Origin: Asterias rubens
Taxonomy: Eukaryota; Echinodermata; Asteroidea; Forcipulatida; Asteriidae
Direction: 5' to 3'
NCBI RefSeq assembly: GCF_902459465.1
Contig: NC_047062.1
Span: forward strand, 15,755,994-15,819,993
DNA length: 64,000 nucleotides
The notes beneath the pieces are model-generated. The model saw nothing but the letters and a program-made list of their open reading frames with translations. It was not told the DNA's origin and did no database searches. Position numbers and translations under genes: made by a program. The number at the start of each line of letters is the position of its first letter. Position 1 is the first letter of the stretch. Shown in pieces: positions 36,903 through 46,957 of the stretch.

Positions 36903-37790
36903 ATGATTTTGGGGTTCAGTCTGCAATTATTGCTGATAGGTGTGTTGTGTTCTCTATTGAGTTGCCATAATGGCGTCAACGCACAGGAGCCGTATACATT
37001 GTTTTTTCCACCACCGATCATCATCCACGAGGGTGAAGATGTAACTCTGGCCTGTACCGCAACCAACCTACAGTCACTGCAGGCAGGCTATTACATCGAG
37101 TGGGCTAGAATATATCCATCAGGCCGGGATGTTATCCTCGCAAGCAACGGCACCAGTCATGATCCTAGAATCTCACTCGCAATATGGTCAACGTCTCAAT
37201 CTAGGAATGAACGAATCACAATCAGCAACATTACCAAAGAGGAAAACAACTTCAAGTGCAGATGCCGATTGAAGGACAAGGACGACAACTACCTGTCAAA
37301 CAGTTCTGGGAGTTTTTATGTGAGATTCTTTCCTGACGATATGTACCCTGTTTGTACCCCAGCTGGCGAGTTCACTGTACAGCCAGGAACTACGCAAATG
37401 CTAAGCTGCACAACGGAGAAAAGTAGACCACTGGCGCAAATGGCTATCACGACCACTGGAGGTGACGATGTCGTCTCCGATTGGACCTTCACGGAGGACG
37501 CTGTCACCTACGAAGGAAAATATTCCAAAGAACAAACCTGGACTGAAAATGTTCGTTTCACATGTACACTTACCTCCTCATCCTTTCCGAACAAGAACAG
37601 CAGTTGTTATATTGGCCCGGTCAACCTCCATGATGTGACTTACAACCGTGATACGATGACAACCCCACCCAAAACGTTACCAGAAACCACGCCCTCAACC
37701 TCAAGCGCACCAGACATGATTTCAAAGTTTCGTTCACTTGCTCTGCTGGTCATATCATTCAGCCTTTTTATCATTGTACTGTTTCGTTGA
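36903..37790 (+). CDS. GPI-anchored two-Ig-domain surface protein, copy 1
   Basis: Single-exon reading frame of 295 residues. A signal peptide (MILGFSLQLLLIGVLCSLLS, then HNGVNA) precedes a V-like Ig domain with Cys51, Trp67 (YYIEWAR) and Cys119 or 121. A second Ig-like domain has Cys169, Trp194 and Cys221, with a probable extra disulfide Cys151-Cys235. A short Thr/Pro stalk is followed by a C-terminal hydrophobic stretch ending two residues from the terminus (LFR), which is the pattern of a GPI-attachment signal; it could also be a tail-less membrane anchor. There are several N-glycosylation sequons (NGT, NIT, NSS). The start at 36903 is preferred over 36834 by the TATA position and by alignment with copy 2. 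No known family was recognised beyond the Ig superfamily. A cell-surface recognition role is inferred. Confidence 0.82.
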   Translation: MILGFSLQLLLIGVLCSLLSCHNGVNAQEPYTLFFPPPIIIHEGEDVTLACTATNLQSLQAGYYIEWARIYPSGRDVILASNGTSHDPRISLAIWSTSQSRNERITISNITKEENNFKCRCRLKDKDDNYLSNSSGSFYVRFFPDDMYPVCTPAGEFTVQPGTTQMLSCTTEKSRPLAQMAITTTGGDDVVSDWTFTEDAVTYEGKYSKEQTWTENVRFTCTLTSSSFPNKNSSCYIGPVNLHDVTYNRDTMTTPPKTLPETTPSTSSAPDMISKFRSLALLVISFSLFIIVLFR

Positions 37791-38550
37791 ATTTAGCAGT
37801 CATTCACCATCATCAAAATGCAGATTCGAATTCTAATTATTATAATCAAACGAATACAATTGACTTGGTATCATCTCTTTTGAAAAACATAAAGAAAAAA
37901 AAGAAGAAAAAAAAGTAAAATTGAGATGTGGGGCGACTCCTAAAATTGGACAGCAGAGAGTCACAGATGTGGTGACGTCATGATTGTGAATTGGGCCAAT
38001 ATGGGGAATTTTTGTCTCGCAAGATTCACCCATAGTTAAATATACAATGTGTAAATATTTATCATCCGAACCTGTGTGGCTCTGTGCTTCAACTTGTGTG
38101 GAAATTAATTTATAAATTTAGGCGTTCGAAGCTGTTTTGGTTTGTGAATTTGAAGGCCTCGTGAAAACTGTCATCAAGTCAGTTTGGGAGAAAGCGCTTT
38201 ATTTCGGGAAAATAATCTGAATTTTAGTTTTCTGGATATATGCTATTATGGCTTTCAAGAGGCTGAGAGACTTTAATGATTAATTAGTTGAGTATTGTTG
38301 AACAATGTTTATCATTAGTTACTACTTTGTGTGGTGCAACCTTTGGTGGCGCCCATGCATCCATCGTGCTTACACACATAATTATGTTTGTCGTTATGGC
38401 TTGAAACGACGATTATAGTATTATTATTGTGTTCAAGGGGCTTTTTCGTCATTTGCTGCTGTGTTTACATTGAAAACATAATTCCTTTGGCTGTAAACAA
38501 TTAGTATAGTAAGCAAGTTGTTAATTCCTCAAGTTACAAATATAGGCCCA

Positions 38551-38721
38551 ATGTCATTTACTAACCGTAGAATAATTCAGCGTTTCAAAGAGTGGTTTCA
38601 TGGGTTTGCTTTTATTAAAGACTACGAAATCAAAGAAATAGAGAGTCATCAGTGGTTGGTTATACGAAAACAAGTAGAGAAACACCATGATTTAACAGAA
38701 TATTATAGAGAAGATGAGTAG
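38551..38721 (+). other. Small open frame of uncertain status (56 codons)
   Basis: ATG at 38551 opens a frame rich in Lys, Glu, Arg, His and aromatic residues (e.g. RRIIQRFKEWFHGFAF), ending TAG at 38719-38721. The charged composition is more protein-like than the surrounding AT-rich spacer. There is no clear promoter, splice site or second copy. It may be a small gene, an exon or chance. Confidence 0.25.
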
Positions 38722-38789
38722 GGGGTCGTGGATATGGTATCATGAATGTCAAGTTCCCGGAAAGTGTCAGTTTAATATGCCATTGAAAC

Positions 38790-38970
38790 CCCCAGCTTTC
38801 GTCCTATAAAATCCGCCAAAACCTTGAACCCTCAGCCTACTAGCCCCACCCCAAACCTTAGCCCTCAGCCTATACGTACAAGCCCCAACCCACCCGTGCT
38901 CTCAGCCCAAATCATAGCCGCTCTAAACTCCAGCTCTTAGCCAAAACCCTAGCTTACAGTATTAATAGAA
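38790..38970 (+). repeat. C-rich degenerate tract with CCCTCAGCC/CCCTAGC motifs
   Basis: The strand bias is strong: short motifs such as ACCCTCAGCCTA, GCCCTCAGCCTAT, GCTCTCAGCCC and AACCCTAGC recur irregularly. It looks like a decayed simple or telomere-like array, but no regular period is visible. Confidence 0.4.
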
Positions 38971-39387
38971 CAACCGTTCCCATAAACAACAACTAACTGT
39001 AAAGTGTCTAATGGCATTTTACAACACGCCCCGCCCACCACCCCTTAACCCATTTATTGACCCCTTTTTTAAAAACAAAATGCCCGTGTGTTTTCTATTA
39101 GTTCACACAGGAAATTAATATTATATAGTTTGCCATTTGAAACTCAATGAATGTATGGTTAGAAAAATTTAAGAGAAACAAAATATTCTGTTTGCATGCT
39201 AATAGTTGTGTATGGTTATAGTCCACTTTTTTCCTCCTTACTCACACAATGGATCAAGCCCATTATTCACATGTTTGTTATTTCTATAGGCCATGGTTGA
39301 TCACACAAAGCATGAACTCTCTCTCTGTGACTTTGTCAGCTCTACCAATCCTGTAAAGCACCTGTAAGATTCAGTATTTTTGTACTT

Positions 39388-39468
39388 CATAACGACGAAA
39401 TCATGTTTATAACGACGAATTCATGTTTATAACGACGAACTCATGTTTATTACGACGAATTCATGGCA
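39388..39468 (+). repeat. 20-bp minisatellite, four copies
   Basis: The unit TTATAACGACGAATTCATGT is repeated about four times with single-base changes (AAATC, ATTC, ACTC; one TTATTACG). It lies about 300 bp upstream of the second Ig gene. Confidence 0.9.
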
Positions 39469-39765
39469 TTACTCCATGATGACTCTCTCTTACACTTTCA
39501 TTTTTATGGAAGAGGCAGTTATTTGTACCGAACATAACAATCGACTGATTTTGACCTTGCGTGGGTATAATAATGCGAATGCTCGTTCGTGCAGAACAAT
39601 CTAGCAAAGGTATGCAATAACATCGCTGCTTCCTGGGCCATCCAGTATCTCTTGTGCATTAACACTGACAATTGACATTCCCCAATATTGCGCACATTTT
39701 CACTAAAAATCTAACTTGAGAAGTCTGACAATTTTACACCATTACGGTGACGGTACAAATTCAAA

Positions 39766-40734
39766 ATGGTTTTCGGGTCCAGTCTGCATTTTTTCCTGAT
39801 GTGGGTGCTGTGTTCTCTATTGCGCCACCATATTGGCGTCGACGCACAGCCGATGGTAGTGCTTACTCTACCAGCGACCCTAATCAACGAGGGCGATGAT
39901 GTACGACTACAGTGTGATGCTACCAACCTACAGGTAGGATATTACATCGAATGGGTTAGAAGGGGTCCATCAGAAGCTGAAGATGCCATCATTGCAAGCA
40001 ACGGGGTTAGTCTTGAATCCAGAATTTCAATGGAAGTTTTGCCGTCAGCGGCTCAATCTAGGAGCGAACGTATCACAATCAGCAACATTGACAAAATGGA
40101 AAACAGTTACGAGTGTCGAGTGGAAGACCCGGGTGGCAACCAGTTAGTAAACAGTATTGTAGCTTTCCAAGTGATGTTCTTTCCTGACGACATGTACCCA
40201 GTTTGTACCCCTGCTGGTGAATTTACTGCAGAGACAGGAACTACGCAAACGATAAGCTGCACAACGGAGAGAAGTAATCCGGCTTCGCAAATGGCTATCA
40301 CGACCACTGGAGATGACGATGTCGTCTCCGATTGGACCTTCACGGAGGACGCTGTCACCTACGAAGGGAAGTATTCCAAAGAACAAACCTGGACGGAAAA
40401 TGTTCGTTTCAAATGTATTATTTCCTCCACTGCCTTTCCGAATAGGGAGAGTAGTTGTGTTATTGGCCCGGTCACTGTGACTGGGGGTAACACTGTTGGC
40501 GGTGATATGACAACTAGGCTTGCTGCAATGCCTGGCACCACGCCCAACACTTCACCAGACACCACACCCAACGCGTTACCAGTAACCACACCCAACACGA
40601 TACCAGTAACCACACCCGAAGTGGCGGCCACACCTACAGTGCCCTCAAGCGCACCAGACATGGTTTCAAAGTTTAATCCGCTTACTCTGCTTATCACATC
40701 ATTCAGCCTTATCATCATTGGACTGCTTCATTAA
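39766..40734 (+). CDS. GPI-anchored two-Ig-domain surface protein, copy 2
   Basis: Single-exon frame of 322 residues, a tandem paralogue of the gene at 36903. Signal peptide (about 1-27, ending GVDA). Ig domain 1: Cys50, Trp63, Cys117. Ig domain 2: Cys165, Trp190, Cys217, with outer Cys147 and Cys231. A Thr/Pro mucin-like stalk (about 249-292) contains four 8-residue repeats of the type PVTTPNTI. A C-terminal hydrophobic segment (306-322) has no cytoplasmic tail, as in a GPI signal. Domain 2 is almost identical to copy 1 (MAITTTG.DDVVSDWTFTED), whereas domain 1 differs in most loop residues. The 3' flank (TTTAGCAGTCATTCACCATC) is also shared, so the duplication took in flanking DNA. A possible TATA-like GGTATAATAA is at 39564-39573. 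Confidence 0.82.
   Translation: MVFGSSLHFFLMWVLCSLLRHHIGVDAQPMVVLTLPATLINEGDDVRLQCDATNLQVGYYIEWVRRGPSEAEDAIIASNGVSLESRISMEVLPSAAQSRSERITISNIDKMENSYECRVEDPGGNQLVNSIVAFQVMFFPDDMYPVCTPAGEFTAETGTTQTISCTTERSNPASQMAITTTGDDDVVSDWTFTEDAVTYEGKYSKEQTWTENVRFKCIISSTAFPNRESSCVIGPVTVTGGNTVGGDMTTRLAAMPGTTPNTSPDTTPNALPVTTPNTIPVTTPEVAATPTVPSSAPDMVSKFNPLTLLITSFSLIIIGLLH
40531..40626 (+). repeat. 24-bp coding minisatellite in the stalk of Ig copy 2
   Basis: Four in-frame units of 24 bp (e.g. CCAGTAACCACACCCAACAC then GATA) encode the P-x-TTPN repeats; the last unit is partial. Copy 1 has a single related unit (CCAGAAACCACGCCCTCAAC). Confidence 0.85.
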
Positions 40735-40857
40735 ATTTAGCAGTCATTCACCATCATCGCAATGCAGAGTCAATTTCTAATGACTGATAATCAAACGAAA
40801 ATACATGAAGGGACTTGATCTATCTCTTCGGGAAAATATATACTAAAACTATTTTAA

Positions 40858-41132
40858 AGGCACTGGAAACCTTTGGTAATATTAGTGTCAAAGACCAGTG
40901 CTGTCACTTGGTGTATCCCAACATGTTTACAATAGCAAATCTGTGAAAATTTGAAGTCAAGTTGGTCATCGAAGTTGCGAGAGAATATTGTGACAGAACA
41001 AACACCCTTATTGCAAAAATGTGTGTCCTTTCAGTCTAGGCATCTGAAAGTTTCAGATGCCTAATAAAAGGCTTCAAGTGAGTTTGTATGCTAACTATTA
41101 TTTTTATCAATTACCAATAGTGTCCAGTGCCT
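40858..41132. repeat. TTAA MITE, family A (275 bp)
   Basis: AGGCACTGGAAACCTTTGG at the left end and CCAATAGTGTCCAGTGCCT at the right, with TTAA directly outside (40854-40857 and 41133-41136). It is internally shorter than the 12212 copy. It starts 123 bp after the stop of the second Ig gene. Confidence 0.9.
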
Positions 41133-41372
41133 TTAAAGAGGGAATCATTGTCAAAAGTTGAGTTTTAACGCAATCTATCGTGGAAACAAAGGCACAAAAA
41201 GTCATGCGTTACACAAATAAGAATCACAAAAATAGTGGGGGTAAAAGGTCAAATGCGAAAGATGGCGATTTGTGACAAATTTTAGTCCAAAATCTGCCTA
41301 AAAGTTTGTACAATTTTTTGTTGATGATGGTTTTATTCTTGAGTGATGAAAGAGTGTCCAACACTAGTTTAA

Positions 41373-41715
41373 AGGAACATTGCAGAACTGTTTTTTTGCA
41401 AAAAGAAAATAAGTTTCTGGCAACTGGTTTTGTAATCCACCATCATTAAACATAACTCGAGAAACTTGTAGAAGTTTGAGATCAATCGGCCATCTGGGTC
41501 ACGAGAAAATAGTGAAGAACTGATTACACATTTTGCATAAGATCGATTTAAACAAAGAATGAATAAAAATGCTCACTGCACTGAGCGCCAAACTCGCGAC
41601 GGATTTTTATATTTTATTTCTCATCAATTATGACATTTCTGATATTTTACGGGATGTTTTCTACTATCATCATTATCAGACCGTGTAAGTTTTATGTGTT
41701 ACAAATTCTGTCTCG
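41373..41715 (+). repeat. TTAA MITE, family B, right end lost
   Basis: TTAA at 41369-41372 and AGGAACATTGCAGAACTG at the left, then CATCTGGGTCACGAGA and ATTTATTTCTCATCAA-type landmarks as in 50622-50997. The right terminus is degraded. Confidence 0.75.
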
Positions 41716-42638
41716 GATTCGTCACCACAATATTAACTTGCAACCAATTCCACTGAAGCAATGGCCTATACCATTACCAGTTTAAAATCAGTTCCAGTCA
41801 GTAATAACTTAAAAGGAATAGCAATATTTCGCAGTTAACCGTAAATCAATAGTCAGAGAACTATTTTAATACAAAACTTGTTTTTTTTTTCCAGACCAAC
41901 AATACTCCAAACTGAGCTCAATTTCCTTTTGGATCCTTTAGGAATTAATGTCGCGTTCTCAGTTTCAACCATGATTGGTCAGAACCGTGTACTATAACAC
42001 ATGTCATTTCGCTTTGTAACAAATAATAATAATATACAATCGTATCTGAGTAAAACTCTTTAATAATAATATCTACATATTTTATCGTAACATACATGTT
42101 TTTTTATATATATAATATAGTATTTTCACCAATATTTGAAATATATTTTTCATATAAATTAATCCAGCGGAAGTTCATTTTATATTGCTGTATATCGGTT
42201 TTGCACTATACATTTAGACAGTAAACCTTCGCTTAGAATGCTTGAGAAAACATTATTTTAACCCCTGCTCGAAATTTTAAACGGGCATACCTGCAGACAA
42301 GTTGTTATGTTAAATCCCTTCACTTGTTGTTAAGAAATACCATTATAAAGGAATAAAAGTGCATCGTTACTGTGTTTTTTTTTAAACTTGATTCGCAAAA
42401 GAAATGGTTCATCATTTCACTTTCGTGCAAGCTGCTAATTTTTGTTTAAACAATGACAGAAAATGACTGTTTAAGCCTGCATGCATTCACAAAGCGCGAT
42501 AATTTGAAATCTCAACGGTAAATTATCAAATAAATCTAAAGAGCATAGAAAAATGTGACGTCACAAAATAACCAAAAAGGTCTTTATCTTCCATAAAATC
42601 TAGCCAGAGTATAATCATGTGTCTTCTAAAGATCTTAA

Positions 42639-42997
42639 AGCCATTGGACACTTTCGGTAAACAGTATTGTCCAAGGCCCACACTTCGTGTATCACAACTT
42701 ATATATAAAATAACAAACCTGTGAAATTTTAGGCTCAATCGGTCATCGGAGTCGGGAGAAAATAACGGGAAATCCCACCCTTGTTTCCGCACAATTCGCC
42801 GTGTCATGACATGTGTTTAAAATAAATCCGTAATTCTCGTTATCGAGAATTGATATTGTTTCACTGTTTTCTCAAAAGGTAAAGCATTTCATGGAATAAT
42901 ATTTCAAGAGAAGTCTCTCACCATTACCTTCTGTAAACGCTGTAAGTAATTTGTAAATTTGTGATTTTTTTTCCTGTACCAAAAGGGTCCAAGGGCT
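42639..42997. repeat. TTAA MITE, family A variant
   Basis: AGCCATTGGACACTTTCGG at the left, GGGTCCAAGGGCT at the right, TTAA outside (42635-42638 and 42998-43001). The interior shares GTGAAATTTTAGGCTCAATC-type sequence and a short hairpin (AATTCTCGTTATCGAGAATT). Confidence 0.7.
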
Positions 42998-43439
42998 TTA
43001 AGGCGCCTACACGTTCAAGAGGAACAAGAGTAATGTATACCTCCTGTTCGACATCGTTTCATTCAAACACACTATAAAGGCTACCAGTGCATCCCGACCT
43101 GACGCGTTTCGCTTATCCCTTCAATTTTTTCGTGCGTAAGTTCATTTAAAATTACTTTATAGTCATACAAAAAATATAAAAACAAAGTCCTGAAGGCCGG
43201 CTATCTATACTAAAAGAAAAGTTAAAATGAATGAATTAGTTTTCTTGTATGGCATTAAAGGCAAAGTACTTAAAGATAAATGTTATTTTCTTCCCTTCAA
43301 CTTTAGACAAAGTATTCTGTACGATTGCAATTATAGTTTACCAGATTACTCTCAATAGACAACTTGGCTTTTGGGTTTTGGCTTTGAGCTGCGTCAAGCT
43401 TAGACTTGTCTTGGCTTTATCCGCAACGATGGGTTGGTT

Positions 43440-43625
43440 TTACGGAACCAGTGATGTTATTGCATACAATGATTTTATTTGAAAAACGTGCAGTGACGTA
43501 AGCTTTAGATATCTGCGTTTTGATTGGTCCAAAGTGATGTTTGGCTGCCAAACACACGGAGAGCTTACTTTCGGTCGTCAACATAAGAGAAATCATAAAC
43601 TGTATGACGTCATGTAGGATTTATC
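43440..43625 (+). repeat. Repeat related to 28983-29270
   Basis: GGAACCAGTGATG, AACGTGCAGTGACGTAAGCT, TTTTGATTGGTCCAAAGTGA and ACTTTCGGTCGTC match parts of the copies at 28983-29270 and 45420-45605. Confidence 0.55.
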
Positions 43626-43793
43626 CATCAAAGTGGAATCCATATAAATAATTATTACTTTAAGTAATTCAATGCATTAAGATCCGTGAAATGAACTTAG
43701 CTGTAGCTACCAAAATTTATTTTCTTTAAAAAAGTATCACATCTGGTCTCTGACTTAAAACGCAAGATAAATAAATTGACGTTCATGTTAATG

Positions 43794-46700
43794 TTATCGG
43801 TCATCATCTAAGTTAAAAGTCACACTATGATGTGAATATATTTCCGCATCGTCGACCTTCAGACCACCGTTCATCCTTCGATTGCTGGATCCATTCTTAG
43901 GAGATTCTGTCTCTACATGTCCATTGCCCATGTCGATCACCACTGCATCCCCATTGGGTCGGTGCTGTCCTACGTCATCAACATGTGTGGTGTGATTGGC
44001 TACCTGATTACCACCGTCGGTGTGATTGGTTGCCGATCCACCATTGGGGACCATGTGACCGGATATGACCGCCAGTGCAACTTCGTTGACCGCCGTCAAA
44101 TCTTCGTTGGTTGGGTCCTCTGGTTTGATTGGCTCATCCGTTGTAAGTTGTGCGTGACGTCGGATGCGTAGACTCTTCTCGTGCTGTTTGTAGGTTTCCG
44201 TTAGGACTACCGAAAGGCGGTAAAACTGAAGAATTAGCAGTAGGGCATTCTTACAGGTAAAGAAAATAGTTGACTGATCATAAATGCCCAAGGCGAAGAT
44301 GAGATAAAGGCGAACGCAAAGGTACGGTCCGTCCTGTATGACTACTGAGGTCAGTAAGGCCCACAGCTCAGTGCCGCAGCAGAACACAGAGACTTTCTTG
44401 GAGTACCTGTACCGACGTTTGTTCAATTCTTCCAGCTCAGACCGGTACACCTTAGCGGCCACACGGCGCTTCCTGGCCTTGGTGGCAGTCAAGCCGAGGG
44501 TAAACTGCATCAAGCTCCAAGTCCACACTGCCAGGATAAGGTAGAAGATGTCCAGGTTGCAGGCGATCTTTTCCAGTCTCAGCGTCTCGGATGAGAACTC
44601 CAACATGTCTGCCGCCATGCCGATGTAGACGAGCAGGAGTTGGGACAACTGGTCACGGGTCAGCTGTCCCTTTGGTAGAAGCCAACGGCCTAAGATCAAG
44701 ACGAGCATCAAGGTTTGCTGAAGAGTTGTTGAGAAGGATGATTGGAGTTCGTAAGTTTCCTGTAGGTTGGAGAAGATTATTAGTGTCATTCAAAAGCAAC
44801 GGGGCCGCGAGAGGGTAGAGACGGGTCTTGGAAACATAGAGAGGGGGTGGATACATTAATGCTTTTACGTATGACTCCGAGGGGGAGGGGAGTCATAAAC
44901 GCCTGAAAAGTTCATGGACAAACTTTGTTTGGACCCAACACCTTCATTTTTGTTTAATGGATCGTAGCACCCTTCTTTCATTCAAAGTCAAAGTCAAAGT
45001 ACATCAAAGTTTTAAAATTCCCCTCTCCTACTTTTGAACGTTGTGTTTACCCTTTGACCTTCCTTCAAACGACAACTTTCTTTCTGTCTAGAGCTCGACC
45101 CCTTTCAAATTAAGAAAGACAAGAATTTGTATAAGGAGTTACCTCTGCTTTCTTAGACCGCGTTACAGTTGTGAGGTTGCCACCAGCAACGCAGAAGTCT
45201 TGTGGTTTGTAGAAGCAATTTGACTTGTCACCGATTTCCGCTTGAAGTGTAAGCCTGAAGTCCAACATTGATAGTTCCAGTATCCACACTACTGGCGTGA
45301 CTGCCATCAGATAGATGAAGGCTGATGGAACAAACCTGAAGCAGACAATTAAATATTGTTATATTAAGAAGTGTAATAATGAGTATGCCCTGTATTGGAA
45401 GACAGGTTTTGCCTAGACTTGTACCCCCTCTTTATCCGCAAGGATTACAGACAGGTCTTGCCTTTCAGAACCAGTGATTGTATTAGACACAGTGATTTCA
45501 TTGGATAAACGTGCAGTGACGTCAGCTTTCATTCTTACGCTGTACTTTCGGTCGTCTGAAAGTAGGTGAAAGGTGCTATAATGGACGGGGATTGACCTAG
45601 GCTTGAGGCCACTCTCGCGTAATTCACGAACCTCGGTGACGTCAGATGAACAGGCTAGGTTTGCCCAATCTTCGAAACCCTTTTACAAAACAGTTATTGC
45701 TCTCATAATCTGCCTTGGCCCCAAAGGCGCTGGCCTGGGGTTCCGTTTGTCACATAGGAACTGACCCCAGCCACCCCCAGACCCATTAAGTCAATGTTCC
45801 GTCAACATCAGTATTTCGATACCATAATATTGAGAAGTGTTCGAGTAAGACCGTCGTTGGGGGCGTTGTTTTGGACTCCATTGGCAATACTGCCATTATT
45901 GCTTGTCGTCCGAAAAGATAATAGGATTTGTTGAGCGGTGTCGGTAATGTCAGCTATGAAGGCCTCGTCACTGTGGCCACAGTGTTTTGTTACCTTGTTT
46001 ATTGTACCTTAAATCTACAATATGTGGATATTGCTAAATGGCAAAAGAATAAGCGCATGCATTGGTAAAAGCAAAAGCCAATCTGTTGTCAAAAGGTGGT
46101 TTACAGTTTTAGTCCCGGAGTCTGGGCACTCTCTTGGGATTCGGTCTTCGTACTATTATATGATTTAGGGTCCTGCCCGGTGACTGCCCAATTGCACCAG
46201 GAAGGTATTTGTCGAAACACAAATTTAAAAAGATCAAATAATCAGCAACTATTTCCAACATTTTACGTCAAGGATTCAATAAGTGTGCGTGTCTATGACG
46301 TATAGTTTTAACATCTAGGACCCAGAACGGGAGTGAGAAAAGATTCTTTGTCTACATCTTAAGGGATCGGGTACGGCACACATTGTGGTAAATTGTCGAG
46401 GGTAAAATATTGTATGACTTTTCCTTACCATTTCCATTCTCCGTTCGCATTGAGTCTGTACGTAAGAATCATCTCGAACATGGATAGATTGGGCGCCAAA
46501 AAGTATAGAGAGTTTAGAACTGTAGGACTTTTTCTCACCTTTTCCATTCTCCGTTCGCATCGAGTCTGTACATAAGACTCATCTCGAACATGGATAGATT
46601 GGGCGCCAAAAAGTAAATTATAGGATAAAGAATTGTAAGACCTTTTCCTACCATTTCCATTCACCGTTCTCATTGAGTCTGTACATAAGAATCATCTCAA

Positions 46701-46957
46701 ACATGGAGGGAGATTGGGCGACAAAAATATAGAAAGTTTAGAATTGTATGACTTTTTTCTTACCATTTCCATTCTCCGTTCTCATTGAGTCTGTACGTAA
46801 GAATCATCTCGAACATGGAGAGGACGGACGTGACTCCAATGAACCAGTACTCCGACAACTGGGTCGTATACACGGCAGAGAAAACAGCGATCATCCCGTG
46901 ACAGAGAAAGACAAGGCGTACCATGGACGCCTTGAAGGCTTTGCGTCGGTTCATCAT
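43794..46957 (-). CDS. TMEM26-like multipass membrane protein, copy 1
   Basis: Three coding exons on the minus strand: 46957-46764, 45335-45143 and 44759-43794 (stop TAA at 43796-43794). They join at W|FVP and KAE|ETYE to give 450 residues. The protein matches the TMEM26 family: two membrane segments in exon 1, one in exon 2, and the family core GRWLLPKGQLTRDQLSQLLL ... DMLEFSSETL and VIQDGPYLCVRLYLIF in exon 3. About eight hydrophobic segments are visible. The hydrophilic C-terminal tail (about 110 residues, many Asn, Gly, His and Asp) is longer than in human TMEM26 (368 aa) and in copy 2. The start context GCAGCCACCATG is strong. The molecular function of TMEM26 is not established. An array of partial exon 1 copies lies in intron 1. 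Confidence 0.85.
45420..45605 (+). repeat. Repeat related to 28983-29270
   Basis: TTTATCCGCAAGGATTACAG, AGAACCAGTGATTG, AACGTGCAGTGACGTCAGC and ACTTTCGGTCGTCTG. It lies in TMEM26-like 1 intron 1, just upstream of exon 2. Confidence 0.6.
46411..46763 (-). repeat. Three 110-113-bp units copying the TMEM26-like 1 exon 1 end and donor
   Basis: Each unit carries about 53 bp of the exon 1 end (plus strand TTTCCATTCTCCGTTCGCAT, GAGTCTGTACGTAAG, CATCTCGAACATGGA) plus the donor and about 57 bp of intron. Donor positions are 46427-46428, 46537-46538 and 46650-46651, against the functional 46762-46763. All three copies keep GT (gtaagg, gtgaga, gtagga) and an open frame equivalent to FEMILTYRLN..GEWKW. 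Confidence 0.9.

Larger units (their letters stand above)
40735..43793 (+). other. MITE-filled spacer between the Ig genes and TMEM26-like 1
   Basis: This holds three MITEs annotated separately (40858-41132, 41373-41715, 42639-42997) and a repeat at 43440-43625. I see no exon here. Confidence 0.5.

Noticed and set aside
43917..44171. Open frames antisense to TMEM26-like 1 exon 3
   Set aside because: They are shadows of a long coding exon on the other strand.
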